Source: an uncultured Erysipelotrichaceae bacterium
GTDB taxonomy: Bacteria; Bacillota_I; Bacilli_A; RF39; UBA660
Assembly (NCBI GenBank): GCA_902803795.1
Contig: CADCRC010000015.1
Span: 1-9,038, forward strand
Direction: 5' to 3'
Length of the DNA: 9,038 nt
The position numbers and the translations under genes were made by a program. This document shows positions 1-6,494 of this stretch, in pieces; positions within the stretch are counted from its first letter, which is position 1; every line of letters starts with the position of its first letter. The notes beneath the pieces are model-generated. The model ran no database searches. It was given only the letters and a program-made list of their open reading frames with translations, and was not told the origin of the DNA.

Positions 1-378
1 AATATTATATTTAATACAATTATAACTATTTTCATTTAATATATTAATACATATATATTTAGATAAACTCTGTTTTAATAATTTAGGATTAATACACCTA
101 TTAATTATAGATATACATATAAACCCATATAAATAATAATCTAAATTAATATATTTAAATATAATATAAATAAAATAACAAAATATAAAAGTAAATATAA
201 ATCTAAATAACTCAACTAATACAAAAGATATGATAGATAATATTTTCTTAATATTAGAATTATATATATTATCACTAATTATATCATTAAATCCAGGTAT
301 TCTTCTAACCATATATATTAATAAATTAGTATTATATAAATTATCCAATTTTAAATTATACATTATCATATTAATCAT
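1..378 (-). CDS. Partial membrane protein, probable ABC transporter permease subunit (C-terminus off window)
   Basis: A minus-strand frame from an ATG at 378 stays open to the left edge, giving 126 residues with no stop. The start is supported by GGAG placed 7 bases upstream of the ATG. It overlaps the end of the ABC ATPase by 8 bases (TATGATTAA), an arrangement typical of translational coupling. The first 45 residues are polar and asparagine-rich and contain VRRIPGFND. Residues about 46-75 form a long hydrophobic segment (LSIISFVLVELFRFIFTFIF and onward), and a second weaker one lies near 82-95. A membrane protein coupled to a lone ATPase is most simply the transporter's membrane subunit, but I see no family-specific permease motif, so that role is inferred from position. 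The C-terminal part is outside the window. Confidence 0.72.
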   Translation of the reverse strand, partial: MINMIMYNLKLDNLYNTNLLIYMVRRIPGFNDIISDNIYNSNIKKILSIISFVLVELFRFIFTFIFCYFIYIIFKYINLDYYLYGFICISIINRCINPKLLKQSLSKYICINILNENSYNCIKYNI

Positions 379-1054
379 AAGTCTTCTCCAATGACTTAAT
401 AATTATTTTTTTATAATCTTTATCTGTTTTATTAATCTTAACTAATTTTTTATTATCAAGTAACAATATTTCATCAGATAATTCAATAGCTATATCAAGT
501 ATATGTGTAGTTATAATAACAATACTTTTTTTAGAAACCTCTTTAATAAGTTTTTTAACTTTTTCTTGAGATAAAATATCAAGTGAAATTAAAGGCTCAT
601 CTAATAATAATACATCACAAGAATTAATTATACCAATTATCATATTAATCTTAGCTCTATTACCAACAGATAAATCTTTAATAATTTTATTTCTATCTCT
701 TTTATCTACATCTAATATATCAAAATAATAATTAATATCTTTATCTATTTTATTAATATTACAATAAAACTTCATTAACTCCATAGGAGTTAAAAATAAA
801 GGTAGATTATCTTCTTGTTTTACATAAGATATTCTATCATCTAAAGACTTAATTTTATTACCATTAATATCTAATACAATATCTCCACTATCTTTATTAA
901 TACAATTATCTATTATATTAAACAATGTAGTTTTACCAACACCATTTCTACCAACAACAGAATATATTTTACCAGAACTAAATTCATAACTAAGTTTATC
1001 AAGTACTATTTTATCATCAAAACATTTAGTTATCTTATCAACAATTAACTTCAT
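371..1054 (-). CDS. ABC transporter ATP-binding protein
   Basis: This 227-residue nucleotide-binding subunit would hydrolyse ATP on the cytoplasmic face to drive a membrane partner. The visible ABC motifs are in order: Walker A GRNGVGKTT (residues 35-43), Q-loop Gln80 in VKQED, a C-loop LSVGNR (128-133) in place of the textbook LSGGQ, Walker B LLLDEP (149-154), a D-loop SLD (157-159) and switch His184 in TTH. The length is near that of compact ABC-2-type ATPases. I start at the ATG at 1054 (MKLIVDKI). The frame could extend to an ATG at 1132, but that adds 26 residues encoded by an intrinsic terminator hairpin, whereas GGGTG lies 7 bases before 1054. The end overlaps the partial membrane gene downstream. 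Whether it exports or imports, and what, cannot be told from the sequence. Confidence 0.93.
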   Translation of the reverse strand: MKLIVDKITKCFDDKIVLDKLSYEFSSGKIYSVVGRNGVGKTTLFNIIDNCINKDSGDIVLDINGNKIKSLDDRISYVKQEDNLPLFLTPMELMKFYCNINKIDKDINYYFDILDVDKRDRNKIIKDLSVGNRAKINMIIGIINSCDVLLLDEPLISLDILSQEKVKKLIKEVSKKSIVIITTHILDIAIELSDEILLLDNKKLVKINKTDKDYKKIIIKSLEKTYD

Positions 1055-1072
1055 AATATCACACCCATATTT

Positions 1073-1078
1073 ATTATA
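1073..1078 (-). promoter_or_regulatory. Possible -10 box for the ABC transporter pair
   Basis: A perfect TATAAT lies directly after the terminator's T-run and before the ATPase start at 1054. No good -35 box sits at 16-18 bases; that position is the poly-T loop of the terminator. Initiation here would give a leader of only about 12 bases that barely includes the GGGTG site. In such AT-rich DNA a chance match is quite possible, and terminator readthrough is the alternative source of transcript. Confidence 0.3.
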
Positions 1079-1079
1079 C

Positions 1080-1109
1080 AAAAAAGCAACCTCAAAAAAA
1101 AGGGTTGCT
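1080..1109 (-). terminator. Rho-independent terminator after the surface-protein gene
   Basis: Read on the minus strand, AGCAACC pairs perfectly with GGTTGCT (7 bp) across an 11-base T-rich loop, followed directly by a run of T (1085-1080). The hairpin begins 26 bases beyond the stop of the large surface protein and ends 26 bases before the ABC ATPase start. It should therefore end the surface-protein transcript, and any readthrough from the operon upstream. Read on the plus strand, the stem is followed by only TACAT, with no T-run, so it is directional. Confidence 0.85.
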
Positions 1110-1134
1110 ACATATTTTATCATATAAATCAAAA

Positions 1135-3285
1135 TTAAGAAACAATATATGGATTAGTCGCAGTTCCATCTGTTCCACCTTGAATTGTAACTAAAGGAGA
1201 TAATGAAATAACAGGTCTTATACCAAGAGTACTTTTAACACTAATATTATGAAAATCACCAGTACGAATAACATAATTAACACCAGCATTTAGTCCAAAA
1301 TCAAATTTATATGGTGACATAGTCCAATAATCTCTATTAGTATACAAATAATATTTATTATTACTTTTATCATCAGTTCCTCCAGCATAAACTGCCTCAT
1401 CTGTTGTTATAAGTCCAACAGGATATGTTAACTTTCCATTGCCTATACTACTACTAACAGTAAATCTATCTAGATTTCTTGTACATGCTAAACTCAAATT
1501 TTGCACATTTGCTAACCTATCGCTTGGAGAATAATATAAGTATTGAGTCGTATCTCCTCCATTTGGATTCCATCCACCTAAGCTTGATATACTTCTATCA
1601 TTACAATAGATTGTATCTTCTATTTTGCTTGTATAACTATTTAAATTTGTTCTATACCAACTATCTACACTAGATTTAGCAGTACTATTTACATTGTTTG
1701 AAAAAACATCATTTAAAACATCTTCTATTTTTTTACCATTTGATATATTTATATAATGATATCCATTATTAACAGCATAATATAAATACATTACAGACGA
1801 ACAAGTAGTTCCAGATTTAAAACAAGTATAATGATTATTATTTATACTATTATATTTAGTATACCATTCACCTGCTTTTACTCCTATCGTATCAATTAAT
1901 GTATATGTTCCTCCAGAATATGTTACATCATTTCCAAATATTATTTCTTCATCACCTTTCAATCCATTTTTTAAAGACATATATGTATAATCAGAAGATG
2001 TTGTTTTTACCATATATTCAACTTCTGAACATGAAGAAGTAGTCGAAGAAGAACAAGTATAATATCCAATATAATTTTGATAATTTGTACTCCAATCACT
2101 TATTGTAGAAGGATTAGTTAAAGTATATTTCCCTCCTGAATATGTTACATCATTTCCAAATATATATGTATTTATTCCTGTTGATAAAGAACCACCATTA
2201 CTATAAGTAACATATCTTGTTCCATACATATATCCTATATCTGATAAAGAATTCGCAGCAGTATAAAATTTACTTTTACCTATTTGGGTTCCATCTCCTG
2301 TCGTATTTGTACAATGTCCACTCTCATCAGGTACTCCATTATATATTAATTTAACTCCTCCAGTATCTGTAGTTCTAACTGCTTTCCAACAAAAGTTAGC
2401 AAACAAAACATTATTATTTGTAACTGCTCCTCTATAATAATATATTGGATAAGTATCATCTTTTGTTGAAGCTATTTCATATACACCTTTTCCATTTGTA
2501 TCAGATGAAATATTACCAAAATCTACTCCATTGCAACTACTTACAAACTCACTTTTTGAATTATCCAAATATGCTTGATTAGCTATTATTTTAGCTAATC
2601 CTTTTAAACTAGATGGAACAGTAGATGATAAAGTATTATTGTTACAATCATTTGATGTATTAATAATAGTACCTGCATTTTTTGCATTACTATCTGCTTG
2701 TACAAATACTGGTTCTAATGTAAATGTTAAATGAAGTGGCAAATTTACTAAATCAGAGTTTTGAATATCTTTTTTGAATTCTATTCTTATTTTATAAGTT
2801 AGATCATCTCCAATTTTTAATTCATCATATTGAGATAAAGGAGAACCATCATCATAAGTAACAGATGCCTTAATAAGATTTGTATTAGTATATACAACAT
2901 CATCACTTATATCACTAGTTCCTTTATTATCAACTATTCCAATATTAGGTACAGCATTTAACATTCCATCAATATTACCATCATTTGTAATATCTACCGT
3001 AAATTCATAATAGTCTCCTGGAATAGATAAACTATCACTAAAACTTAAACTCTTATAATTAGAACTATATGAATGAGTACCAACTACACTGCCATTTGCT
3101 TCACTAAAACTATCTATAGGATTTCCTACAAAATGAATACTCCAAGAAGCATTATCAAAATTTGTTACACCTGTTGTTATTAATTCTTGTCCAAGTAAAG
3201 CATATCCAATTGAAATAAATAAAGTTATCAAAACAACTACAACAAATAATATTTTATTTTTTTGGTTGTTTTTTTTAATCCACAT
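1135..3285 (-). CDS. Large membrane-anchored surface protein with tandem Cys-hairpin repeats and DUF6273-like C-terminus
   Basis: This is a 716-residue predicted extracytoplasmic protein. A basic N-terminus (KKNNQKNK) precedes a hydrophobic segment at residues 12-31 ending IGYALLGQEL. The layout is common in surface proteins of gut Firmicutes; I see no LPXTG at the C-terminus, so the N-terminal segment is the likely anchor. Residues about 35-195 look like a beta-sandwich (YYEFTVDITNDGNIDGML). Residues about 290-350 hold FANFCWKAVRTTDTGG and VKLIYNGVP. Two 74-residue repeats begin near residues 375 and 449 with FGNDVTYSGG, each with a cysteine pair. The C-terminus (RDYWTMSP near 654, GIRPVISLSP 688-697) resembles DUF6273, a C-type-lectin/FGE-like family. 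There are ten cysteines, all beyond residue 200. The start has AAGGTG five bases upstream. The function is unknown; adhesion or ligand binding is a guess. Confidence 0.88.
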   Translation of the reverse strand: MWIKKNNQKNKILFVVVVLITLFISIGYALLGQELITTGVTNFDNASWSIHFVGNPIDSFSEANGSVVGTHSYSSNYKSLSFSDSLSIPGDYYEFTVDITNDGNIDGMLNAVPNIGIVDNKGTSDISDDVVYTNTNLIKASVTYDDGSPLSQYDELKIGDDLTYKIRIEFKKDIQNSDLVNLPLHLTFTLEPVFVQADSNAKNAGTIINTSNDCNNNTLSSTVPSSLKGLAKIIANQAYLDNSKSEFVSSCNGVDFGNISSDTNGKGVYEIASTKDDTYPIYYYRGAVTNNNVLFANFCWKAVRTTDTGGVKLIYNGVPDESGHCTNTTGDGTQIGKSKFYTAANSLSDIGYMYGTRYVTYSNGGSLSTGINTYIFGNDVTYSGGKYTLTNPSTISDWSTNYQNYIGYYTCSSSTTSSCSEVEYMVKTTSSDYTYMSLKNGLKGDEEIIFGNDVTYSGGTYTLIDTIGVKAGEWYTKYNSINNNHYTCFKSGTTCSSVMYLYYAVNNGYHYINISNGKKIEDVLNDVFSNNVNSTAKSSVDSWYRTNLNSYTSKIEDTIYCNDRSISSLGGWNPNGGDTTQYLYYSPSDRLANVQNLSLACTRNLDRFTVSSSIGNGKLTYPVGLITTDEAVYAGGTDDKSNNKYYLYTNRDYWTMSPYKFDFGLNAGVNYVIRTGDFHNISVKSTLGIRPVISLSPLVTIQGGTDGTATNPYIVS
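1722..2163 (-). repeat. Two tandem 74-codon repeats inside the surface-protein gene
   Basis: Two in-frame units start at residues near 375 and 449. Each opens with FGNDVTYSGG(K/T)YTL and contains a cysteine-pair hairpin: YYTC-x8-C in the first and HYTC-x6-C in the second. Each then runs into an aromatic-rich strand and a Ser/Asn-Gly turn (MSLKNGLKG against INISNGKK). At DNA level, 26 bases are identical at 2138-2163 and 1916-1941, exactly 222 bases (74 codons) apart, while the rest has diverged. The outer edge at 1722 is approximate. Confidence 0.75.
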
Positions 3286-3306
3286 ATAATCACCTTCTAT
3301 GACATT

Positions 3307-3336
3307 AATATATTATTATAAAATCACATATTACAA
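3307..3336 (-). promoter_or_regulatory. Possible promoter for the surface-protein gene
   Basis: On the minus strand TTGTAA (3336-3331, overlapping the Nudix stop codon) is followed by an 18-base spacer and TATATT (3312-3307). The match is 4/6 and 5/6 to the sigma-A consensus. Initiation would fall near 3300, giving a leader of about 15 bases that includes the AAGGTG site. Another TATAAT at 3320-3315 lacks a suitable -35 box. Since no terminator follows the Nudix gene, the surface gene could also be read from the upstream operon. Confidence 0.35.
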
Positions 3337-3837
3337 CTCATTATAACTATCTATAGCAATCAACATCTCATTACCTATATTTCTATCTATAATATCTTTA
3401 TCAATAGAATCACTAATAAAATTCTTAATATTATCTTTATTTACATAAAATATTTTAAATGGAGTTTTACTTTCTAATTCATCAAGATTAATATTATTTT
3501 TATTAGGTATAATATTACTATTTATATTAAAATAATATACATTTGCTTCAGCATTATATCCTAAATTAAAATAATTTTTATAATAAACTTTAATATGTAA
3601 AAAAGGTTCATAATAATTATCATCAATAATACCAAGTTCTTCATATAATTCTCTTTTTAAAGTATCATTTAATTCTTCATTTTCTTCTCTATGACCACCA
3701 GGTAATTGAATAGTATTATTATTATGAATTAATATTAATTGATTCTTATTATTTAAAATAAATAATTTAACTCTATCTATCTTTTTAGAAATATCTTTTT
3801 CCTCTAAATTATCTTTATTTATAAATATTTCTTTCAT
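3331..3837 (-). CDS. Nudix hydrolase
   Basis: This 168-residue cytoplasmic enzyme of the Nudix superfamily would hydrolyse a nucleoside diphosphate linked to another group; the substrate cannot be read from the sequence. The Nudix box GX5EX7REUXEEXGU is complete at residues 48-70, starting GHREEN and ending RELYEELGI. It includes the metal-binding glutamates of REx2EE, and the usual strand and LPGG lead-in sits just before it (QLPGG, 44-48). An ATG at 3855 would add six residues, but I prefer the ATG at 3837. GGGAGAGG stands 8 bases upstream of it, and it shares a base with the stop of the upstream peptidase gene (TAATG). This is strong evidence for translational coupling within one operon. 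The C-terminal 90 residues have no motif I recognise. Confidence 0.93.
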   Translation of the reverse strand: MKEIFINKDNLEEKDISKKIDRVKLFILNNKNQLILIHNNNTIQLPGGHREENEELNDTLKRELYEELGIIDDNYYEPFLHIKVYYKNYFNLGYNAEANVYYFNINSNIIPNKNNINLDELESKTPFKIFYVNKDNIKNFISDSIDKDIIDRNIGNEMLIAIDSYNEL

Positions 3838-4763
3838 TATAAATACCTCTCCCAATACTCAATAGTATTAGCATTCACACTATCAAAATAATAATCTATT
3901 GTACTTGCTATATATCTAGATTTCTTCCAAACAATACTATCTTTATTCATACAAATCGCCTTAAAATCAGACATCATATATTCAAAAGTAGAAGCTCTAT
4001 CCTCTTTATCAGAATATTGTGCATAATCATTAACAAATGGAGCATCATAATTAAAATTATTAGTATATGACAATTCTGGATTAACACTGCCATAAGTAAA
4101 ACCAAATGGATTTAATGTATTCCATGCTCCATAATCTCCACCTTTAGATTCAATCAACAATTCCATATAATGATAAAACTCATGATTAAATACAACATCA
4201 AATGGATATTTAACCGCAACAATAATAGTAACATTCTTATCAACACTATAAGTCAATCCTGTAACATTATCATCAGTAAAAGAATCAACAATATTAACAG
4301 TTAAATTAAAATCATTTTTTCTAAATTCGGGTTCCATATTACTAGGATATAATAATAAATTCTTTCTAAGATTAACAAGAGCATCATTTATCTTTTGCTC
4401 ATCTAATAAAGCATTAACAGAATAATTTAAAACACTATAATTATTTAAAGTACTACCATAATTAATATTTATATTATATTTATCTTTAATCTCATTACTA
4501 ATTAAAACATTTTTCTGAGTTAAATCAAACGTCTCATAATTAAAAACATCTTTACTTTCATTATATATAATATTATTATCAGTTAAATTGTTATTATCAG
4601 TTAAATTATTATTATTATCAACATTAACAAATATTTTTTCATTATTATATTTAACTAAATCAAAATTCTTATTTTCAATTTCTAAATAAATACCAAAAGA
4701 AATAAAAAAAATCGAGATAACTATCATTATTATTGCAATAAAAACATATATTTTATTTTGCAT
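3837..4763 (-). CDS. Membrane-anchored HExxH zinc metallopeptidase-like protein
   Basis: The 308-residue protein has one N-terminal membrane segment (residues about 5-27, YVFIAIIMIVISIFFISFGI) with a short basic start, so the rest probably lies outside the membrane. An asparagine-rich linker (about 46-66) precedes the main domain. HEFYH at 194-198 fits the HExxH zinc site with catalytic Glu195. Further on, FVNDYAQYSDKEDRASTFEYM (243-263) resembles the segment of gluzincin-like putative metallopeptidases that supplies a third zinc ligand; Glu254 or Glu261 are candidates. I recall this YA-x4-ED-A-x2-F pattern from Peptidase_Mx/anthrax-LF-like families, but could not test it. A strong GAGGAGG lies 6 bases before the ATG. 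The stop overlaps the Nudix start, and the upstream gene ends 16 bases away. Target and activity are unknown. Confidence 0.85.
   Translation of the reverse strand: MQNKIYVFIAIIMIVISIFFISFGIYLEIENKNFDLVKYNNEKIFVNVDNNNNLTDNNNLTDNNIIYNESKDVFNYETFDLTQKNVLISNEIKDKYNININYGSTLNNYSVLNYSVNALLDEQKINDALVNLRKNLLLYPSNMEPEFRKNDFNLTVNIVDSFTDDNVTGLTYSVDKNVTIIVAVKYPFDVVFNHEFYHYMELLIESKGGDYGAWNTLNPFGFTYGSVNPELSYTNNFNYDAPFVNDYAQYSDKEDRASTFEYMMSDFKAICMNKDSIVWKKSRYIASTIDYYFDSVNANTIEYWERYL
4573..4608 (-). repeat. Tandem 18-bp duplication in the peptidase linker
   Basis: Two adjacent 18-base units (4573-4590 and 4591-4608) differ at one base and encode NNNLTD repeated within the Asn-rich linker just outside the membrane segment of the metallopeptidase-like protein. 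It keeps the frame and probably arose by replication slippage. Confidence 0.85.
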
Positions 4764-4779
4764 AGATAGCCTCCTCGAT

Positions 4780-5181
4780 TTATATTTTTTTTAATTTATC
4801 TAGTAAATTCTTAGCATAATTTAAATCTAAATTATTAACTAATAACATATCATTATATTTAGTAATTAATCTTAATTCATACATTTTATTATTATCTATA
4901 TCAATATAATCAATTATTTCAACATTACAATGTATTTTAAATTCATTTAATAAAATTTCCAAAAATATATTAAATTCTTTATCTATTTCTACTTTACCTT
5001 CTTTTATGTTTTCACCATTTCCATCATGATCAAATTTATTAATTTTATAATAACAATAATCATCATAAATATCAAACATATAAAATATAGAATTATTAAA
5101 AGTAGAATTATTTGAAATATTCAATATCTCAGATACTAAATCAATATACTTTTTATTAATTACATTATTATATTCCTCCAT
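4780..5181 (-). CDS. Hypothetical protein, 133 residues
   Basis: I do not recognise this family. The 133-residue product is acidic and asparagine-rich, has no membrane segment or signal peptide, and looks like a small alpha/beta cytoplasmic protein. It has an N-terminal helix (KYIDLVSEILNI), strands around YCYYKINKF and KVEIDKEFNIFLEILL, and a C-terminal helix (YAKNLLDKLKKI). The start codon is 3 bases after the stop of the 327-residue gene. There is no good Shine-Dalgarno upstream of this ATG; a GGAGG instead lies immediately after it (ATGGAGGAA), with no in-frame ATG, GTG or TTG at a useful distance beyond. Initiation therefore probably depends on ribosomes terminating at the preceding gene. 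It ends 16 bases before the metallopeptidase-like gene, placing it inside the same operon. Confidence 0.75.
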   Translation of the reverse strand: MEEYNNVINKKYIDLVSEILNISNNSTFNNSIFYMFDIYDDYCYYKINKFDHDGNGENIKEGKVEIDKEFNIFLEILLNEFKIHCNVEIIDYIDIDNNKMYELRLITKYNDMLLVNNLDLNYAKNLLDKLKKI

Positions 5182-5184
5182 AAA

Positions 5185-6168
5185 CTACATTGCCTTATTA
5201 GCATTATTATTTAACTGAGCAATTTGTTTCATTATATCTTCAGCACTAGCTGCTTTTCCTTGTTCATATAATTCTTGTGATTTTTTTAACATCTCTTCCA
5301 TATTTTCAACAGTTACAACATATTTCTCTTCACTTGGAGCAACAACAGCCTCAGAAACAACAGGAGCAGAATTTACTACTGCAGTAGATTTACCAATAGC
5401 AACATTATATTTACCTTCTTGAACATATTGACTATCTATAAGTTTTTTAGCCTGACTTGGAGAAACAAGAATTGCTTTAACTTGATTATTATTTAATTTA
5501 GTAAATGTAGGTGTTTCACTATTTGTAGCTGCAACAGGAGTTTGGGCTGTAACAGGAACTTCTACAGAAGGTTGAACCACAACAGGTGCTTGAGTTTCAG
5601 CAGGAACCGCAGCAACCACAGAATTTTGAGCAGCATCAGGAATTCCTTCTTTAACCTCTCCTTCTTTTGGAGCATCAACTAAAGGAACAGAATTCTCAGC
5701 AGTAGCACTCTCTACAACTTGATCACCACTTGCAGGGTTATTTGGTAAAACAGCATCCGTATTAACACTTTCTACAGGAGTTTCTACATTACTTACTACA
5801 TCAGTAGTAGATTCCTCAACTGGTGTTGGTGCCTGCTCAGAAACTGGAGAAGTAACATCAGAAACACTTAAATCGGGAGTATTTGATAAATCTTCTTGAA
5901 CTGATTCTGCAACAGGAGCATTAACAACATCATTAGAAATATTATTTGAAATATCTTGTTCATTAACATTAATATCTTTTTTATCTTTAAAATTACTATA
6001 GATATAATTTATAGATTGGTATTTTTCATCAGCTAAAGCAAAACCCTTTCTTAATTGTTCCAAATTTTCTAAAGAAATTTTTAATACAATATCATTCGGA
6101 TTAGAATTTAATATTTCTTTAACTTTATTTTCTGCTTCAATAATATATTTTTCAAATTCTTGTTTCAT
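5185..6168 (-). CDS. Hypothetical protein with helical ends and a long Pro/Ala/Val/Thr/Glu-rich linker
   Basis: This 327-residue protein of unknown function has no signal peptide or membrane segment and is likely cytoplasmic. Residues 1-62 are predicted helical (FEKYIIEAENKVKEIL; LENLEQLRKGFALADEKYQS). Residues about 70-222 are low-complexity and probably disordered, with recurring short motifs such as TPVEES, ETPVES, PVVVQPSVEVPV and AQTPVAA. A small folded patch follows (about 223-265, NQVKAILVSPSQAKKLIDSQ), then a second linker, then a C-terminal helical region (281-327, VENMEEMLKKSQELYEQGKA). The linker DNA is far more GC-rich than its surroundings (about half G+C across 5581-5640) because it encodes Ala, Pro and Val. 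The start at 6168 follows the upstream stop by 11 bases, with GGATG overlapping that stop. The layout suggests a scaffold or tether, which is inference only. Confidence 0.85.
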   Translation of the reverse strand: MKQEFEKYIIEAENKVKEILNSNPNDIVLKISLENLEQLRKGFALADEKYQSINYIYSNFKDKKDINVNEQDISNNISNDVVNAPVAESVQEDLSNTPDLSVSDVTSPVSEQAPTPVEESTTDVVSNVETPVESVNTDAVLPNNPASGDQVVESATAENSVPLVDAPKEGEVKEGIPDAAQNSVVAAVPAETQAPVVVQPSVEVPVTAQTPVAATNSETPTFTKLNNNQVKAILVSPSQAKKLIDSQYVQEGKYNVAIGKSTAVVNSAPVVSEAVVAPSEEKYVVTVENMEEMLKKSQELYEQGKAASAEDIMKQIAQLNNNANKAM

Positions 6169-6179
6169 TATATCACATC

Positions 6180-6431
6180 CTATGCATTAGCAATTACTTT
6201 AAGTAATTTTTGAACCTGAGACCATTCTATATCATCAGTAATCTCATCTAACTTATTATCTCCAACAATCTTAGAAATATAAATAATTTGATCCTGTGCA
6301 TCTCCTTGTTTTTCACCTTTAGTATAAACTAAATATTTACTTTGATTATCTTCAGATACCAAATATGTAACTAAATCAACTTCTTCACTAACACCACTTG
6401 AATTTACTATATTTATTTTTTTATTATTCAT
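6180..6431 (-). CDS. DUF1292-like small protein
   Basis: This 83-residue acidic protein matches what I know of the DUF1292 (UPF0473/YrzB-like) family in size and pattern: an N-terminal strand region, YLVYTKGEKQG, then IIYISKIVGDN, and a C-terminal D-[DI]-EW-x2-V signature (TDDIEWSQVQKLL, residues about 65-77). The molecular function of that family is not established, and no catalytic residues are evident. The start has AAGGGAG 7 bases upstream of the ATG. It is the first gene of the five-gene run, lies behind a promoter-like site, and ends 11 bases before the 327-residue gene, whose ribosome site overlaps this stop. The family assignment is by eye; the alternative is an unrelated small alpha/beta protein. 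Confidence 0.82.
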   Translation of the reverse strand: MNNKKINIVNSSGVSEEVDLVTYLVSEDNQSKYLVYTKGEKQGDAQDQIIYISKIVGDNKLDEITDDIEWSQVQKLLKVIANA

Positions 6432-6463
6432 AAAAACACTCCCTTTTATTATTAACTACATTA

Positions 6464-6492
6464 ATTATATTAAAATTTTATAATAAAGTAAA
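6464..6492 (-). promoter_or_regulatory. Probable promoter of the five-gene operon
   Basis: On the minus strand TTTACT (6492-6487), a 17-base spacer and TATAAT (6469-6464) fit a sigma-A promoter, with 4/6 and 6/6 consensus matches. Transcription would begin near 6457, giving a leader of about 26 bases that contains the AAGGGAG site of the DUF1292-like gene. It lies in the only larger gap (63 bases) between the GH94 gene and the operon. AT-rich chance matches are the main caveat. Confidence 0.5.
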
Positions 6493-6494
6493 GT

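Noticed and set aside
1479..1673. Plus-strand open frame of 64 codons
   Set aside because: It lies antisense within the surface-protein gene, has no ribosome site or recognisable domain, and its Tyr/Leu/Asn-rich product mirrors the AT-rich opposite strand.
1135..3285. Possibility of a diversity-generating retroelement target
   Set aside because: The C-terminal module is lectin-fold-like, but no reverse transcriptase, template repeat or adenine-substituted duplicate of the 3' end is visible in the window.
3837..3855. Alternative Nudix start at 3855 (six extra residues)
   Set aside because: The GGGAGAGG that would serve the ATG at 3837 lies within those six codons, and 3837 forms a TAATG stop-start overlap with the upstream gene.
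6464..6484. Inverted repeat ATTATA-9 bases-TATAAT between the GH94 gene and the operon, considered as a terminator
   Set aside because: The stem is only six A/T pairs with no G/C and no useful T-run. It coincides with the promoter -10 box, and in this AT-rich DNA such palindromes are expected by chance. The apparent plus-strand TATAAT has no gene to serve.
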